Notes: generated by a model from the letters alone, not told the origin. A stretch of DNA of 63,727 bases from Pseudomonas reidholzensis (GCF_900536025.1 NZ_UNOZ01000026.1:1-63727), one strand, 5' to 3'; shown: positions 29,429 to 38,659, counted from the stretch's first letter. A program made the numbers and translations.

Positions 29429-31093
29429 TTACATGTTCGGGTAGGTCGGCCCGCCGGCGCCTTCAGGGGTGACCCAGGTGATGTTCTGGGCCGGGTCCTT
29501 GATGTCGCAGGTCTTGCAGTGCACGCAGTTCTGCGCGTTGATCTGGAAACGCTTGGCGCCATCGTCCTGGGTGACCACCTCGTAAACCCCGGCCGGGCAG
29601 TAACGCTGGGCCGGCTCGTCGTAGAGCGGCAGGTTGCTGGCGATCGGGATGTTCGGGTCGGTCAGCTTCAGGTGGCAGGGTTGTTCCTCTTCATGGTTGG
29701 TGCTGGAGAGGAACACCGAGCTCAACTTGTCGAAGCTCAACTTGCCGTCTGGCTTGGGGTAGTCGATCTTCTTCGAGTCGGCGGCCAGCTTGAGGCAGGC
29801 GTAGTCCGGCTTGGTGTCGCGCAAGGTGAACGGCAGCTTGCCGGCGAACCAGTTCTGGTCGATGTAGTTGAATGCACCGCCGAACAGTGGGCCGAACTTG
29901 TGCAGGGCCGGGCCGAAGTTGCGGCTGGCGAACAGTTCGTCGTGCAACCAGCTGGCCTTGAACGCCTCGACGTAGCTGTTGAGCGCATCACCGCCCTCGC
30001 TGCCGGCGATCAGCGCATCGGCCACGGCGTCGGCCGCGAGCATGCCGGACTTCATCGCCGTGTGGCTGCCCTTGATCTTGGAGAAGTTCAAGGTGCCCAG
30101 GTCGCAACCGATCAGTGCGCCGCCATTGAAGACCATCTTCGGCAGTGAGTTGTAGCCGCCCTTGCTGATGGCCCGGGCGCCGTAGCTGATGCGCTTGCCG
30201 CCTTCGAGGTACTGGCTCATCACCGGGTGGTGCTTGAGCCGCTGGAATTCGTCGAACGGCGACAGGTAGGTGTTGGAGTAGGACAGGTCGACGATCAGGC
30301 CGACCACTACCTGGTTGTTTTCCAGGTGATAGAGGAACGAGCCACCGGTGTTCTCGCTGCTGACCACGTCTAGCGGCCAGCCGGCGGTGTGCACCACCAG
30401 GCCTTGCTCATGCTTGGCCGGGTCGATTTCCCAGATTTCCTTGAGGCCGATACCGTAGTGCTGGACGTCGGACTCGCTGTCGAGGTCGAAGCGCTTGATC
30501 AGCTGCTTGCCGATGTGGCCACGGCAGCCTTCGGCGAACAGGGTGTACTTGGCGCGCAGCTCCATGCCCGGGGTGTACAGGCCGTCTTTCGGATTGCCTT
30601 CGCGGTCGACACCGAGGTCGCCGGTGACGATCCCGCGGACCACGCCGTTGTCGTCGAACAGCGCTTCCTGGGCAGCGAAGCCCGGGTAGATCTCGACGCC
30701 GAGGTTTTCTGCCTGCTGGGCCAGCCAGCGGCACAGGTTGCCCAGCGAGATGATGTAGTTGCCGTGGTTGTGCATGGTCTTGGGCACGAACAGGTCCGGC
30801 ACCTTGACGGCGCTGCCCGGGTCCTTGAGCACATAGATGTCGTCGCGCTTGACCTCGGTGTTGAGCGGCGCGCCGAGTTCCTTCCAGTCGGGGAACAGTT
30901 CATTCAGCGCGCGCGGCTCGAACACCGCGCCGGAGAGGATGTGGGCGCCCACTTCGGAGCCTTTCTCGACCACGCAGACGCTGATCTCGCTACCGGCTTC
31001 GGCGGCCTTCTGCTTCAGGCGGCAGGCGGCGGACAGGCCTGCCGGCCCAGCGCCGACAATGACCACGTCGAATTCCATGTATTCGCGTTCCAC
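29429..31093 (-). CDS. electron transfer flavoprotein-ubiquinone oxidoreductase
   Basis: A 554-residue inner-membrane-associated flavoprotein that passes electrons from ETF to ubiquinone during acyl-CoA and amino-acid oxidation. FAD-binding motif VVIVGAGPAGLSAACRL near residue 15; the ETF-QO signature GCRGHIGKQLIKRF; and a C-terminal [4Fe-4S] site from RYCPAGVYE and NCVHCKTCDIKDP. GTG 31093 was chosen because AGGAGA stands just before it. Divergent from etfBA and led by a sigma-70 promoter with a PsrA-type box. Confidence 0.95.
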   Translation of the reverse strand: MEREYMEFDVVIVGAGPAGLSAACRLKQKAAEAGSEISVCVVEKGSEVGAHILSGAVFEPRALNELFPDWKELGAPLNTEVKRDDIYVLKDPGSAVKVPDLFVPKTMHNHGNYIISLGNLCRWLAQQAENLGVEIYPGFAAQEALFDDNGVVRGIVTGDLGVDREGNPKDGLYTPGMELRAKYTLFAEGCRGHIGKQLIKRFDLDSESDVQHYGIGLKEIWEIDPAKHEQGLVVHTAGWPLDVVSSENTGGSFLYHLENNQVVVGLIVDLSYSNTYLSPFDEFQRLKHHPVMSQYLEGGKRISYGARAISKGGYNSLPKMVFNGGALIGCDLGTLNFSKIKGSHTAMKSGMLAADAVADALIAGSEGGDALNSYVEAFKASWLHDELFASRNFGPALHKFGPLFGGAFNYIDQNWFAGKLPFTLRDTKPDYACLKLAADSKKIDYPKPDGKLSFDKLSSVFLSSTNHEEEQPCHLKLTDPNIPIASNLPLYDEPAQRYCPAGVYEVVTQDDGAKRFQINAQNCVHCKTCDIKDPAQNITWVTPEGAGGPTYPNM

Positions 31094-31214
31094 AGGTTCT
31101 CTCCTACTCAAGGCTCATCGCTGTTGCTTGTCTTGTGGGTGACGGGTAGCCACTCGCCGCTATCTATGCTGTAGCTTTGCGAAAAACCGACTACACCGTT
31201 TTGTCTTGGCGCGC

Positions 31215-31243
31215 ATTATATCTACACCACTCGGCGGGTCCAA
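31215..31243 (-). promoter_or_regulatory. sigma-70 promoter of etf-QO
   Basis: Minus strand TTGGAC (31243-31238), 17 nt, TATAAT (31220-31215). The PsrA-type box lies 2 nt upstream of the -35. Confidence 0.75.
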
Positions 31244-31245
31244 TA

Positions 31246-31259
31246 CAAACGTTTGTTTG
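31246..31259. promoter_or_regulatory. PsrA-type box
   Basis: CAAAC-N4-GTTTG, matching the (G/C)AAAC-N2-4-GTTT(G/C) motif of PsrA, the TetR-family fatty-acid sensor of pseudomonads. Its position next to the -35 suggests repression of etf-QO until long-chain fatty acids are present. The rest of the 544-bp etf-QO/etfB gap shows one GGGTTT-AAACCC hairpin near 31422 and no gene. Confidence 0.7.
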
Positions 31260-31637
31260 AATTTGCCGGAGCCCAGTAAAATCACAGGGACGCGGCTGGA
31301 CGCTGGCCGATTTGCCGTATTGACCGGGATGGGTGTTACGGTCAAGATACGAGCGGTTTTACGCTCGCCGTAGGCTGACCGTCGGGCGCAGGAGCACCCC
31401 TAAAGACCAGGCGTAGAGCAGGGTTTTCAGGCTGAAACCCGTTATGTAGTGGAGTTTACACGCCACCACAGAAAATGACTCGCGGGTTTTGCCGCGCGGG
31501 GTCGTAACAAGACTGATTGGTCATTGTGAAGATCGCCCGCCCTGGAACGTTTTTAGAGGTGCCCTTGTACCCACGCGCAATCGCCGGGCTTTTGCCCCCA
31601 GGCGACATTCTTTTCACCGGAGAGTAACGAGGAATCC

Positions 31638-32387
31638 ATGAAGGTTCTTGTAGCTGTCAAACGAGTGGTCGACTACAACGTCAAGGTTCGCGTCAAGGCG
31701 GACAACTCCGGCGTCGACCTTGCTAACGTCAAGATGTCCCTCAACCCCTTCTGCGAAATCGCCGTCGAAGAGGCCATCCGCCTGAAAGAGAAGGGCATTG
31801 CCACCGAGATCATCGCCGTGGCCGTTGGCCCGACTGCCGCCCAGGAGCAACTGCGCACTGCGCTGGCCCTCGGCGCCGACCGCGCGATCCTGGTCGAGAC
31901 CAGCGACGAGCTGAACTCGCTGGCCGTGGCCAAGGCGCTCAAGGCCATTGTCGACAAGGAGCAGCCGCAGCTGGTGATCCTTGGCAAGCAAGCCATCGAC
32001 AGTGACAACAATCAGACCGGCCAGATGCTCGCCGCGCTGACCGGCTTCGCCCAAGGTACCTTCGCCTCCAAGGTGGAAGTGGCTGGCGACACGCTGAATG
32101 TCACCCGCGAAATCGATGGCGGCCTGCAGACCGTCGCGCTCAACCTGCCGGCGATCGTCACCACCGACCTGCGCCTGAACGAGCCGCGCTACGCGTCGCT
32201 GCCGAACATCATGAAGGCCAAGAAGAAGCCGCTGGAGACCGTGACGCCAGACGCGCTGGGCGTTTCCACCGCCTCCACCACCAAGACCCTGAAAGTAGAA
32301 GCGCCGGCTGCTCGCAGCGCAGGTATCAAGGTCAAGTCGGTGGCTGAACTGGTCGAGAAACTGAAGAACGAGGCGAAGGTAATCTAA
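31638..32387 (+). CDS. etfB: electron transfer flavoprotein beta subunit
   Basis: A 249-residue subunit of the soluble FAD/AMP flavoprotein that accepts electrons from acyl-CoA and other dehydrogenases. It begins [20 protein letters not shown], and carries [13 protein letters not shown] and the family stretch [29 protein letters not shown] near residues 172-200. One nt separates it from etfA, so the two are coupled. Confidence 0.96.
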   Translation: MKVLVAVKRVVDYNVKVRVKADNSGVDLANVKMSLNPFCEIAVEEAIRLKEKGIATEIIAVAVGPTAAQEQLRTALALGADRAILVETSDELNSLAVAKALKAIVDKEQPQLVILGKQAIDSDNNQTGQMLAALTGFAQGTFASKVEVAGDTLNVTREIDGGLQTVALNLPAIVTTDLRLNEPRYASLPNIMKAKKKPLETVTPDALGVSTASTTKTLKVEAPAARSAGIKVKSVAELVEKLKNEAKVI

Positions 32388-33317
32388 ATGACTATCCTGG
32401 TTATCGCTGAACACGAGAACGGTGCCGTTGCCCCGGCTACCCTGAACACCGTTGCCGCGGCCGCCAAGGTCGGTGGTGACGTCCACGTACTGGTCTCTGG
32501 CCAAGGTGTTGGTGGCGTTGCTGAAGCTGCCGCCAAGATCGCTGGCGTGGCCAAGGTGCTGGTCGCGGACAATGCCGCATACGCTCACCAGCTGCCCGAG
32601 AACGTCGCGCCGCTGATCGTCGAGCTGGCCAAGGGTTACAGCCACGTGCTGGCTCCAGCCACCACCAATGGCAAGAACATCCTGCCGCGCGTTGCTGCGC
32701 TGCTCGACGTCGACCAGATCTCCGAGATCATCTCGGTCGAGTCGGCCGACACCTTCAAGCGCCCGATCTATGCCGGTAACGCCATCGCTACCGTGCAGTC
32801 CAGCGCTGCCATCAAGGTGATCACCGTGCGTACCACCGGTTTCGACCCGGTGGCCGCTGAAGGTGGCTCTGCTTCGGTTGAAACCGTCGCCTCCGCGCAC
32901 GATGCCGGCAAATCGAAGTTCGTCGGCGAAGAGCTGGCCAAGTCCGATCGCCCTGAGCTGACCGCTGCCAAGATCGTCGTTTCCGGCGGCCGCGGCATGG
33001 GCAACGGTGACAACTTCAAGCACCTGTACGCCCTGGCCGACAAGCTCGGCGCCGCCGTCGGTGCCTCGCGCGCCGCAGTCGACGCAGGCTTCGTGCCGAA
33101 CGACATGCAGGTTGGCCAGACCGGCAAGATCGTCGCCCCGCAGCTGTACATCGCGGTCGGCATCTCCGGTGCGATCCAGCACCTGGCTGGCATGAAAGAC
33201 TCCAAGGTGATCGTCGCGATCAACAAGGACGAAGAGGCACCGATCTTCCAGGTGGCCGATTACGGCCTCGTGGCGGACCTGTTCGAAGCGGTTCCAGAGC
33301 TGGAAAAGCTGGTCTGA
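32388..33317 (+). CDS. etfA: electron transfer flavoprotein alpha subunit
   Basis: A 309-residue FAD-binding partner of EtfB. The C-terminal FAD domain shows [65 protein letters not shown] and [26 protein letters not shown]. Follows etfB directly and is closed by a strong terminator. Confidence 0.96.
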   Translation: MTILVIAEHENGAVAPATLNTVAAAAKVGGDVHVLVSGQGVGGVAEAAAKIAGVAKVLVADNAAYAHQLPENVAPLIVELAKGYSHVLAPATTNGKNILPRVAALLDVDQISEIISVESADTFKRPIYAGNAIATVQSSAAIKVITVRTTGFDPVAAEGGSASVETVASAHDAGKSKFVGEELAKSDRPELTAAKIVVSGGRGMGNGDNFKHLYALADKLGAAVGASRAAVDAGFVPNDMQVGQTGKIVAPQLYIAVGISGAIQHLAGMKDSKVIVAINKDEEAPIFQVADYGLVADLFEAVPELEKLV

Positions 33318-33340
33318 TCCGGCTGCTTCACTTATAAAGA

Positions 33341-33375
33341 AGCCCGGCCCTCATCGCGAGGGCCGGGCTTTTTTT
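33341..33375 (+). terminator. terminator of etfBA
   Basis: AGCCCGGCCCT-catcgcg-AGGGCCGGGCT followed by a T run. Confidence 0.92.
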
Positions 33376-33395
33376 ATGGCTGCAAGGAGTAGCGC

Positions 33396-34217
33396 ATGAA
33401 GTATCGCGGAACGGCCACGGCATTGGCCTGCCTGGCAGTGTTGCTGTCGCCGCTGGCAGTGGCGGCGGGCAAGTGCGAGCGCCTGGTGGCCACCGGCAGC
33501 CCGGATGCGCCACCGTATTCCTGGCAGGACCCGCAAGACCCTCGGCACCTGATCGGTGCCAACGTCGACCTGCTGCGCCAGGTGGCGGCCGAGCTGGGGG
33601 TGAAGGTCGAGGTGCTGCACGCCGGCAAGCGCGAGCAGGCCCTGGAAGAGGTGCGCAGCGGGCGCATGGACCTGCTGCTCGATACGCCCCTGCAAGTCGG
33701 CCAGTTGACCGCCTTCGACTATATCCACCCGGCCCTGCAGTTGAACGAGTACCTGGTGTGGACCCGGCACGACGGCAATGTGCTGTTCGAGGGGCCGGCC
33801 GACCTTGCGCAGTACCAGGGCAGCCTCTCTGAAAAAGCCCGCCTGACCCCGGCCTTCGAGGCCTTCGCCAAGGGCCAGCTCAAGCTGCAGCCGGCGCAGA
33901 ACCTGACCCAGGCGTTCCAGAAACTGGTGCTCGGTCAGGTCGACTATGTGCTTGCCGGGCGCTACTCGGGCATGGCCATGGTGCAGGGCCTGGGCATGGC
34001 CAATGACCTGGTTGCCCGCGGCCTGCCGGTCGACCGCCCGGGCTTGTACCTGGCCGTGTCGCACAATTCGGCCTGCAACGACGCCTGGTTACGCGGACAA
34101 CTGGCCCAAAAGCTGACAGAATTGCCGATCTCCGGTGCGTCCGAGGCTGTCCTGCAACGTAATGTCGAGCGCTGGAAGGCGCAGATGCAGGCACCGCTGG
34201 ACGCCCCCAAACAGTAG
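33396..34217 (+). CDS. periplasmic solute-binding protein, family 3
   Basis: A 273-residue protein with a Sec signal peptide (cut probably after LAVAA, residue 24). The mature part has the type II binding-protein fold: ATGSPDAPPYSW early, then GANVDLLRQVAAELGVKVEV and RSGRMDLLLDTPL. No permease or ATPase gene is adjacent, so it may be a sensor-like or orphan binding protein; the ligand is unknown. Followed 7 nt later by the lipoprotein pair. Confidence 0.8.
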   Translation: MKYRGTATALACLAVLLSPLAVAAGKCERLVATGSPDAPPYSWQDPQDPRHLIGANVDLLRQVAAELGVKVEVLHAGKREQALEEVRSGRMDLLLDTPLQVGQLTAFDYIHPALQLNEYLVWTRHDGNVLFEGPADLAQYQGSLSEKARLTPAFEAFAKGQLKLQPAQNLTQAFQKLVLGQVDYVLAGRYSGMAMVQGLGMANDLVARGLPVDRPGLYLAVSHNSACNDAWLRGQLAQKLTELPISGASEAVLQRNVERWKAQMQAPLDAPKQ

Positions 34218-34224
34218 GAAGATT

Positions 34225-34581
34225 GTGTTGAGAATCCAACCCTTGATCCTGGCCCTGGCCGTTATCGGCCTGGCCGGCTGTGCCAATGACCCGGCGCCCA
34301 ATGAACAGCTGCGCTTGTCCGAGCAGGCGCTGGAACAGGCCAAGGCCGTCGGTGCCACCGACCAGGTCGAAGCGCTGAAACTGGCTGAAGACAAGCTGGC
34401 CCGGGCGAAAAGCAACCTGGTCACCGAAGACTACCGCGATGCGCGCATGCGCGCCGAGCAGGCCGAGCTCGATGCCCGGCTGGCCGAGGCGCAGGTGCTG
34501 AACCACAAGAGTGAAGAGCAGCTCACCCTGCTGCAGTCGCGCGTCAAGCGCTTGCGCAAGCAGCTGGAGGTGCAGCCATGA
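34225..34581 (+). CDS. DUF4398-type small lipoprotein
   Basis: A 118-residue lipoprotein. Lipobox LAGC (Cys about 17), then an all-helical region rich in Ala, Glu, Leu and Lys, probably coiled coil (SEQALEQAKAVGATDQVEALKLAEDKLARAK). I chose the GTG at 34225, since AGGAA lies 5 nt before it; the next codon, TTG, is possible. It overlaps the OmpA-family gene by 4 nt (ATGA), so the two lipoproteins are probably made together and may interact in the envelope. Function unknown. Confidence 0.78.
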   Translation: MLRIQPLILALAVIGLAGCANDPAPNEQLRLSEQALEQAKAVGATDQVEALKLAEDKLARAKSNLVTEDYRDARMRAEQAELDARLAEAQVLNHKSEEQLTLLQSRVKRLRKQLEVQP

Positions 34582-35387
34582 TCCGCGCCAAACCTATCGC
34601 CGCCATGGCGCTGCTGGCGCTGGTCGGCTTGCAGGGCTGCGCCAGCCAGCGCAGTGAATCGGCACTGGACGACGCCGCGGCGGCGTTCCAGAAGGTCAAG
34701 GACGACTCCGACGTGCTGCGCAGTGCGCCGCGCGACGTGATCCGTGCCGGCGAGTCGCTGGCCCGCGCCGAGCGCTTGTCCAGCTACATCGGCACCGGTG
34801 CCGACGTGCGCCACTACGCCTACCTCAGTCAGCGCTACAGCGAGATCGCCGGTCAGCACGCCAAGCTGGCGCTGAACCAGGAGCGTATCGCCAAGCTCGA
34901 CCTGGAGCGTCAGCGGCTGCAATTGGCCCTGCGTGAGGCCAAGTTGGTCAGCGTGCAGCAGCAAGGCAAGTGGGTCGAGGCGCAGATCAATGCCTTGGCG
35001 TCCGAGCAAAGCGATCGGGGCCTGGTGATGACCCTGGGTGACGTGCTGTTCGACACGGGTCGTGCCGACCTGAAGAACTCTGCCAGCCGCACGGTGCTCA
35101 AGCTGGTCCAGTTCCTCCAGCTCAATCCGCGTCGTGTGGTGCGTATCGAAGGCTACACCGACAGCACCGGTGCGCCGGAAGACAACCTCAAACTCTCGCG
35201 TGATCGCGCCCAGGCCGTCGCTGACATGCTGGTCGACCTTGGGGTCGACGAGAAGCGCATTGAAGTCGAAGGGTACGGTGACCAGTACCCGATCGAGGCG
35301 AATGCTTCGGAGCGGGGCAGGGCGCAGAACCGTCGAGTCGAGATCGTCTTCTCGGACGACAAGGGCAAGCTCGCCGCACCGCGGTGA
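34578..35387 (+). CDS. OmpA-family lipoprotein with DUF4398-like N-terminus
   Basis: A 269-residue outer-membrane lipoprotein. Lipobox LQGC (Cys about 22); helical N-terminal half similar in character to the preceding protein; C-terminal OmpA peptidoglycan-binding domain with GDVLFDTGRADLK, EGYTDSTGAPEDNLKLSRDRAQAV and GYGDQYPIEAN...RAQNRRVEI. It probably tethers the outer membrane to the cell wall. ATGA overlap with the upstream gene; a hairpin follows. Confidence 0.88.
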   Translation: MIRAKPIAAMALLALVGLQGCASQRSESALDDAAAAFQKVKDDSDVLRSAPRDVIRAGESLARAERLSSYIGTGADVRHYAYLSQRYSEIAGQHAKLALNQERIAKLDLERQRLQLALREAKLVSVQQQGKWVEAQINALASEQSDRGLVMTLGDVLFDTGRADLKNSASRTVLKLVQFLQLNPRRVVRIEGYTDSTGAPEDNLKLSRDRAQAVADMLVDLGVDEKRIEVEGYGDQYPIEANASERGRAQNRRVEIVFSDDKGKLAAPR

Positions 35388-35400
35388 GTCGCTGAACAAC

Positions 35401-35421
35401 CGGGGCCGCACCGCGGCCCCG
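35401..35421 (+). terminator. hairpin terminator after the OmpA-family gene
   Basis: GGGGCCGC-acc-GCGGCCCC shortly after the stop, no U run. Confidence 0.5.
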
Positions 35422-35561
35422 TGCTCTCTCGACGCTGGTCATGCCACTGTAATGTCGACTATTCTGCAATCTGTCCCCGTACACTTTGCAACTGTTCCGG
35501 TATCCTGCCTGGCAGTGAGTCGCACAATAACAACGACCCGTCCGCGCTTCGAGAATCCGCC

Positions 35562-37004
35562 ATGACCAACCTGCTGCTGTACCAGCGCATCGCCCAGCAA
35601 CTGGCCGATGACATCCGTCGGGGTGTCTACCAGCCAGGCGAGCGCGTGCCGTCGGTGCGCAAGATGAGCGCCCAGCTCAACGTCAGCCACGCCACGGTGC
35701 TGCAGGCCTACGCCAACCTCGAAGACCAGGGCTTGATCCGCGCGCGCCCGCAGTCGGGCTACTACGTCCACCAGACGCCGGCGCTGACCGCGCAGACCCC
35801 GGACATCGCCCGGGTCGAGCGCCCGGGATTGGTCACCCGTGCGACCATCATCCAGCAGGTCCTGACCGAGGCGCGTCGCGATGGCGTGTTTCCGTTTGGC
35901 GCGGCCGTGCCGCACGTGGACTACCTGCCGGTCCGGGCCCTGCATCAGCAGTTGGCCAAGGTCACCCGGTTCCATAGCCCGCGGGCATTCAGTTACATGT
36001 TCAGCCCCGGTTTCGAGCCACTGCGCCGGCAGATCGCCATCCGCATGCGTGATGCCGGGGTGCTGGTCGATCCGCGTGAAGTGATCGTCACCCATGGCTG
36101 TGTCGATGCGCTGCAAATGTCACTGCGCGTACTGACAAGGCCCGGTGACCTGATCGCAGCCGAGTCGCCGACCTATTACGGCTTGCTGCAGTTGGCTGAC
36201 CTGCTGGGCTTGAAAGTCATCGAGATCCCCAGTGACCCCTCCACCGGGATCAGCCTCGAAGCCCTGCAGCTGGCGGCTAACCAGTGGTCGATCAAGGCCC
36301 TGGTGCTGACCTCGCGGTTGAGCAATCCGCTGGGCGGGACCATCCCTGAAGAGCGCCAGAAACAGCTGCTGCGCCTGGCCTCGGATTTCGACATCCAGAT
36401 CGTCGAAGACGATATCTATGGCGAGCTGATGTTCGAGCAGGGCCGTACCAAGGCCCTCAAGGCCTTTGACCGGCTGGATCGGGTGATCTATTGCTCGAGC
36501 TTCTCCAAGACCCTGTCGCCCGGCGTACGGGTCGGCTGGATGATCGCGGGGCGGTACCAGGCCGAGATCCAGCGCCTGCAGACCTTCACCACGCACTCGG
36601 CGTGCAGTGTGACGCAGATGGGGGTGGCGGCTTACCTGGAGAACGGTGGCTATGACCGCCACTTGCGTTTCATTCGCCAGGAGTACCGCAAGAACCTCAG
36701 TGCCTATCAGTTGGCGGTGCAGCAGCACTTCCCCGAGGGCACCCAGATGACCCGGCCCACAGGCGGCTTCATCCTTTGGGTGAGCCTGCCGGGGCGGGTC
36801 AATACCCAGGACCTGCACGTGCGGGCACTGGAGCAGGGCATCAGCATCGCGCCCGGTCTGATCTTCAGCAACACCGAGCAGTTCAACCATTGCATCCGCC
36901 TGAACTGCGGCATCCCCTGGAACAAAGAGGCCGAGCGCGCAGTGATCACCCTCGGCCTGTTGGCGCAGCAATTGTGCAAAGAGACTAGCGGTTCACTGTT
37001 CTAG
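35562..37004 (+). CDS. MocR/GntR-type regulator with aminotransferase domain
   Basis: A 480-residue transcription factor. The N-terminal GntR winged helix (residues about 1-75) shows GVYQPGERVPSVRKMSAQLNVSHATVLQAYANLEDQGLI. The C-terminal part is a fold-type I aminotransferase with the PLP lysine in CSSFSKTLSPGVRVGW (about residue 314) and EDDIYGELMF. MocR proteins sense an amine or amino acid through PLP. No target operon is evident next to it; ATG 35562 starts the GntR domain properly. Confidence 0.92.
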   Translation: MTNLLLYQRIAQQLADDIRRGVYQPGERVPSVRKMSAQLNVSHATVLQAYANLEDQGLIRARPQSGYYVHQTPALTAQTPDIARVERPGLVTRATIIQQVLTEARRDGVFPFGAAVPHVDYLPVRALHQQLAKVTRFHSPRAFSYMFSPGFEPLRRQIAIRMRDAGVLVDPREVIVTHGCVDALQMSLRVLTRPGDLIAAESPTYYGLLQLADLLGLKVIEIPSDPSTGISLEALQLAANQWSIKALVLTSRLSNPLGGTIPEERQKQLLRLASDFDIQIVEDDIYGELMFEQGRTKALKAFDRLDRVIYCSSFSKTLSPGVRVGWMIAGRYQAEIQRLQTFTTHSACSVTQMGVAAYLENGGYDRHLRFIRQEYRKNLSAYQLAVQQHFPEGTQMTRPTGGFILWVSLPGRVNTQDLHVRALEQGISIAPGLIFSNTEQFNHCIRLNCGIPWNKEAERAVITLGLLAQQLCKETSGSLF

Positions 37005-37065
37005 TCTTGCCTAATGGCGGCGGAACAGAGAGCATACGCCTCTTTCTGCCGTGTTCCTGAAGTCC

Positions 37066-37557
37066 ATGAAACCGTTGCGCGTGCTTGCCTTGCTGCTCTG
37101 CCTCGCGCCGCTGGCCCTGTCCAGCGGCATGCTGCAGGCTGCCCAGCCGGCTGAGCCGGTCAAGAGTGCGCCTGCCAAGGCGGCTGCCAAGCCTGCCCCT
37201 GCGGCGGCGAAAAAGCCCGCCGCCAAGCCCGCTGCACGTAGCAAGGCCAAGGCCACTGCCAAGGCCAAGGCCAAGCGCAAGGCGGTGAGCAAGGCGGTGG
37301 CCAAGCCGCTGCCCAAGGCCAAGCTGGACCTGAGCCTGCCGGTGGGCATGGTCGACAATCTCGAGCCAGAAGTGGACGTCTTGTCGCCACGTCGCAAGCC
37401 GTTGCTGCCGTCGATGTTCCCGCAGACGCCACCGCCCGATGACAGCCCGTTCCAGCTCAATGGGCGGCTGATCAGCAACGAGATGCAGCTGCAGCTGCGC
37501 AACGACAGCCGCCGCGATGTCGAAGGCGCGGCGATCGACTTCGAATTCCGCCAGTGA
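37066..37557 (+). CDS. exported Ala/Lys/Pro-rich protein of unknown function
   Basis: A 163-residue protein. Residues 1-25 are a signal peptide (MKPLRVLALLLCLAPLALSS), so it is exported. Residues about 30-95 are a low-complexity run of Ala, Lys and Pro, like histone H1 tails; because of the signal peptide a DNA role is unlikely. The C-terminal 60 residues are ordinary (LISNEMQLQLRNDSRRDVEGAAIDFEF) and are probably the folded part. Such runs are sometimes mis-annotated as initiation factor 2 fragments. Function unknown; a GTG 15 nt upstream could also start it. Confidence 0.72.
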   Translation: MKPLRVLALLLCLAPLALSSGMLQAAQPAEPVKSAPAKAAAKPAPAAAKKPAAKPAARSKAKATAKAKAKRKAVSKAVAKPLPKAKLDLSLPVGMVDNLEPEVDVLSPRRKPLLPSMFPQTPPPDDSPFQLNGRLISNEMQLQLRNDSRRDVEGAAIDFEFRQ

Positions 37558-37614
37558 TCACACGCAGTCATAACTGACTGCAGGGTCACGGCGGATTTCA
37601 TCCGGCCAGCAATT

Positions 37615-37630
37615 TCAAACAAATGTTTGA
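37615..37630. promoter_or_regulatory. PsrA-type box before the YkgJ-START pair
   Basis: TCAAAC-AAAT-GTTTGA, a perfect inverted repeat with the CAAAC-N4-GTTTG core, 54 nt before the YkgJ-family start. Second such box in the window. Confidence 0.65.
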
Positions 37631-37683
37631 GCGGTTACTATCCAGGGACGTTCGTCCCGTTTCGCTCCAGGGAGTCCTACTTG

Positions 37684-37938
37684 ATGAAATGCCGTGAGGG
37701 CTGCGGTGCCTGCTGCATTGCCCCTTCCATCAGCTCGCCGATGCCGCGTATGCCTCAAGGCAAGCCGGCGGGTGAGCGTTGCCTGCACCTGACTGCGGCC
37801 AACCTGTGCGAGTTGTTCGGCAAGCCCGAGCGCCCGCCGGTGTGCGGTGGCTTCATGGCGGATGTGGAAGTGTGCGGTAGTGACAGTGACGAGGCGATCA
37901 GGCTTCTTGGCTGGCTGGAGCAGATGACGGCGGCGTGA
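37684..37938 (+). CDS. YkgJ-family cysteine-cluster protein
   Basis: An 84-residue protein with MKCREGCGACC at the N-terminus and further Cys in GERCLHL, NLCELFG, PPVCGGF and EVCGSD, the pattern of the YkgJ family, thought to bind zinc or an iron-sulfur cluster. ATG 37684 with AGGGAG upstream. Followed after 30 nt by the START-domain gene, probably the same transcript. Confidence 0.85.
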   Translation: MKCREGCGACCIAPSISSPMPRMPQGKPAGERCLHLTAANLCELFGKPERPPVCGGFMADVEVCGSDSDEAIRLLGWLEQMTAA

Positions 37939-37968
37939 CACGTTGGATCTTCGACAATAAGGATAAAG

Positions 37969-38577
37969 ATGATGAGATCGTTCAAGCGTATTGCACTGCT
38001 GTGTGGTCTGGGTGTCGTGCTGGCCCCGGCGGCCTGGGCCGAGGCCTGGGAGGTGGCCAAGGACGAGCAGGGGATCAAGATCTCCCTCAGCGAAGTGGCG
38101 GGCTCCAAGTACAAGGCCTACAAGGGCGTGACTGTGATCAAGGCGCCATTGGCCAAGGTCCGGGCGCTGCAGGAGGATGTGGCGGGCGCCTGTGCCTGGG
38201 TCCATGAGTGCAAGTCGCAGAAGCTGCTCAAGCACGAGGGTGACCAGAGCTGGACCTACACCCAGTTCAATACCCCGTGGCCGGTCACGCCGCGTGATTC
38301 GGTCCTGCATGTCACCACGGTCGAGGGCGCCGACGGCAGCCTGACGCGTACGCTCGAAGGGCAGCCCAAGTACCTGCCGGAAGAAAAGGGCTTTGTTCGC
38401 GTGGCGCAGGTACAGGGCTTCTGGAAGCTGGTGCCCAAGGGGGACACCACAGAAGTGACCTACCAGGTGCACACCGAGCCGGGCGGCAGCGTGCCGTCGT
38501 TCGTGGCCAACAAGTTCGTGGTCGATGCGCCGTTCAATACCTTGCAGGCGTTGCGCGAGCGCGCTGAGAAGCCCTGA
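37969..38577 (+). CDS. exported START-domain lipid-binding protein
   Basis: A 202-residue protein with a signal peptide (RIALLCGLGVVLAPAAWA) and a START-like domain over the remainder (VTVIKAPLAKVRALQED, WTYTQFNTPWPVTPRDSV, GFVRVAQVQGFWKLVPKGDTTEVTYQVHTEPGGSVPSFVANKFV). START domains bind hydrophobic ligands, here in the periplasm. The PsrA-type box upstream of the pair fits a link to fatty-acid metabolism, but that is inference. Start at the first of two ATGs, after AAGGAT. Confidence 0.85.
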   Translation: MMRSFKRIALLCGLGVVLAPAAWAEAWEVAKDEQGIKISLSEVAGSKYKAYKGVTVIKAPLAKVRALQEDVAGACAWVHECKSQKLLKHEGDQSWTYTQFNTPWPVTPRDSVLHVTTVEGADGSLTRTLEGQPKYLPEEKGFVRVAQVQGFWKLVPKGDTTEVTYQVHTEPGGSVPSFVANKFVVDAPFNTLQALRERAEKP

Positions 38578-38606
38578 TTCATCCGGCTGGCCGGTGCTGT
38601 AACGAA

Positions 38607-38633
38607 AAAGGCTGCCCGAGGGCAGCCTTTTTG
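38607..38633. terminator. bidirectional terminator START gene / gltA
   Basis: AAAAAGGCTGCC-cgag-GGCAGCCTTTTT between converging genes. Confidence 0.92.
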
Positions 38634-38659
38634 CGCATTCAGCATCGGTGAATCAATGC

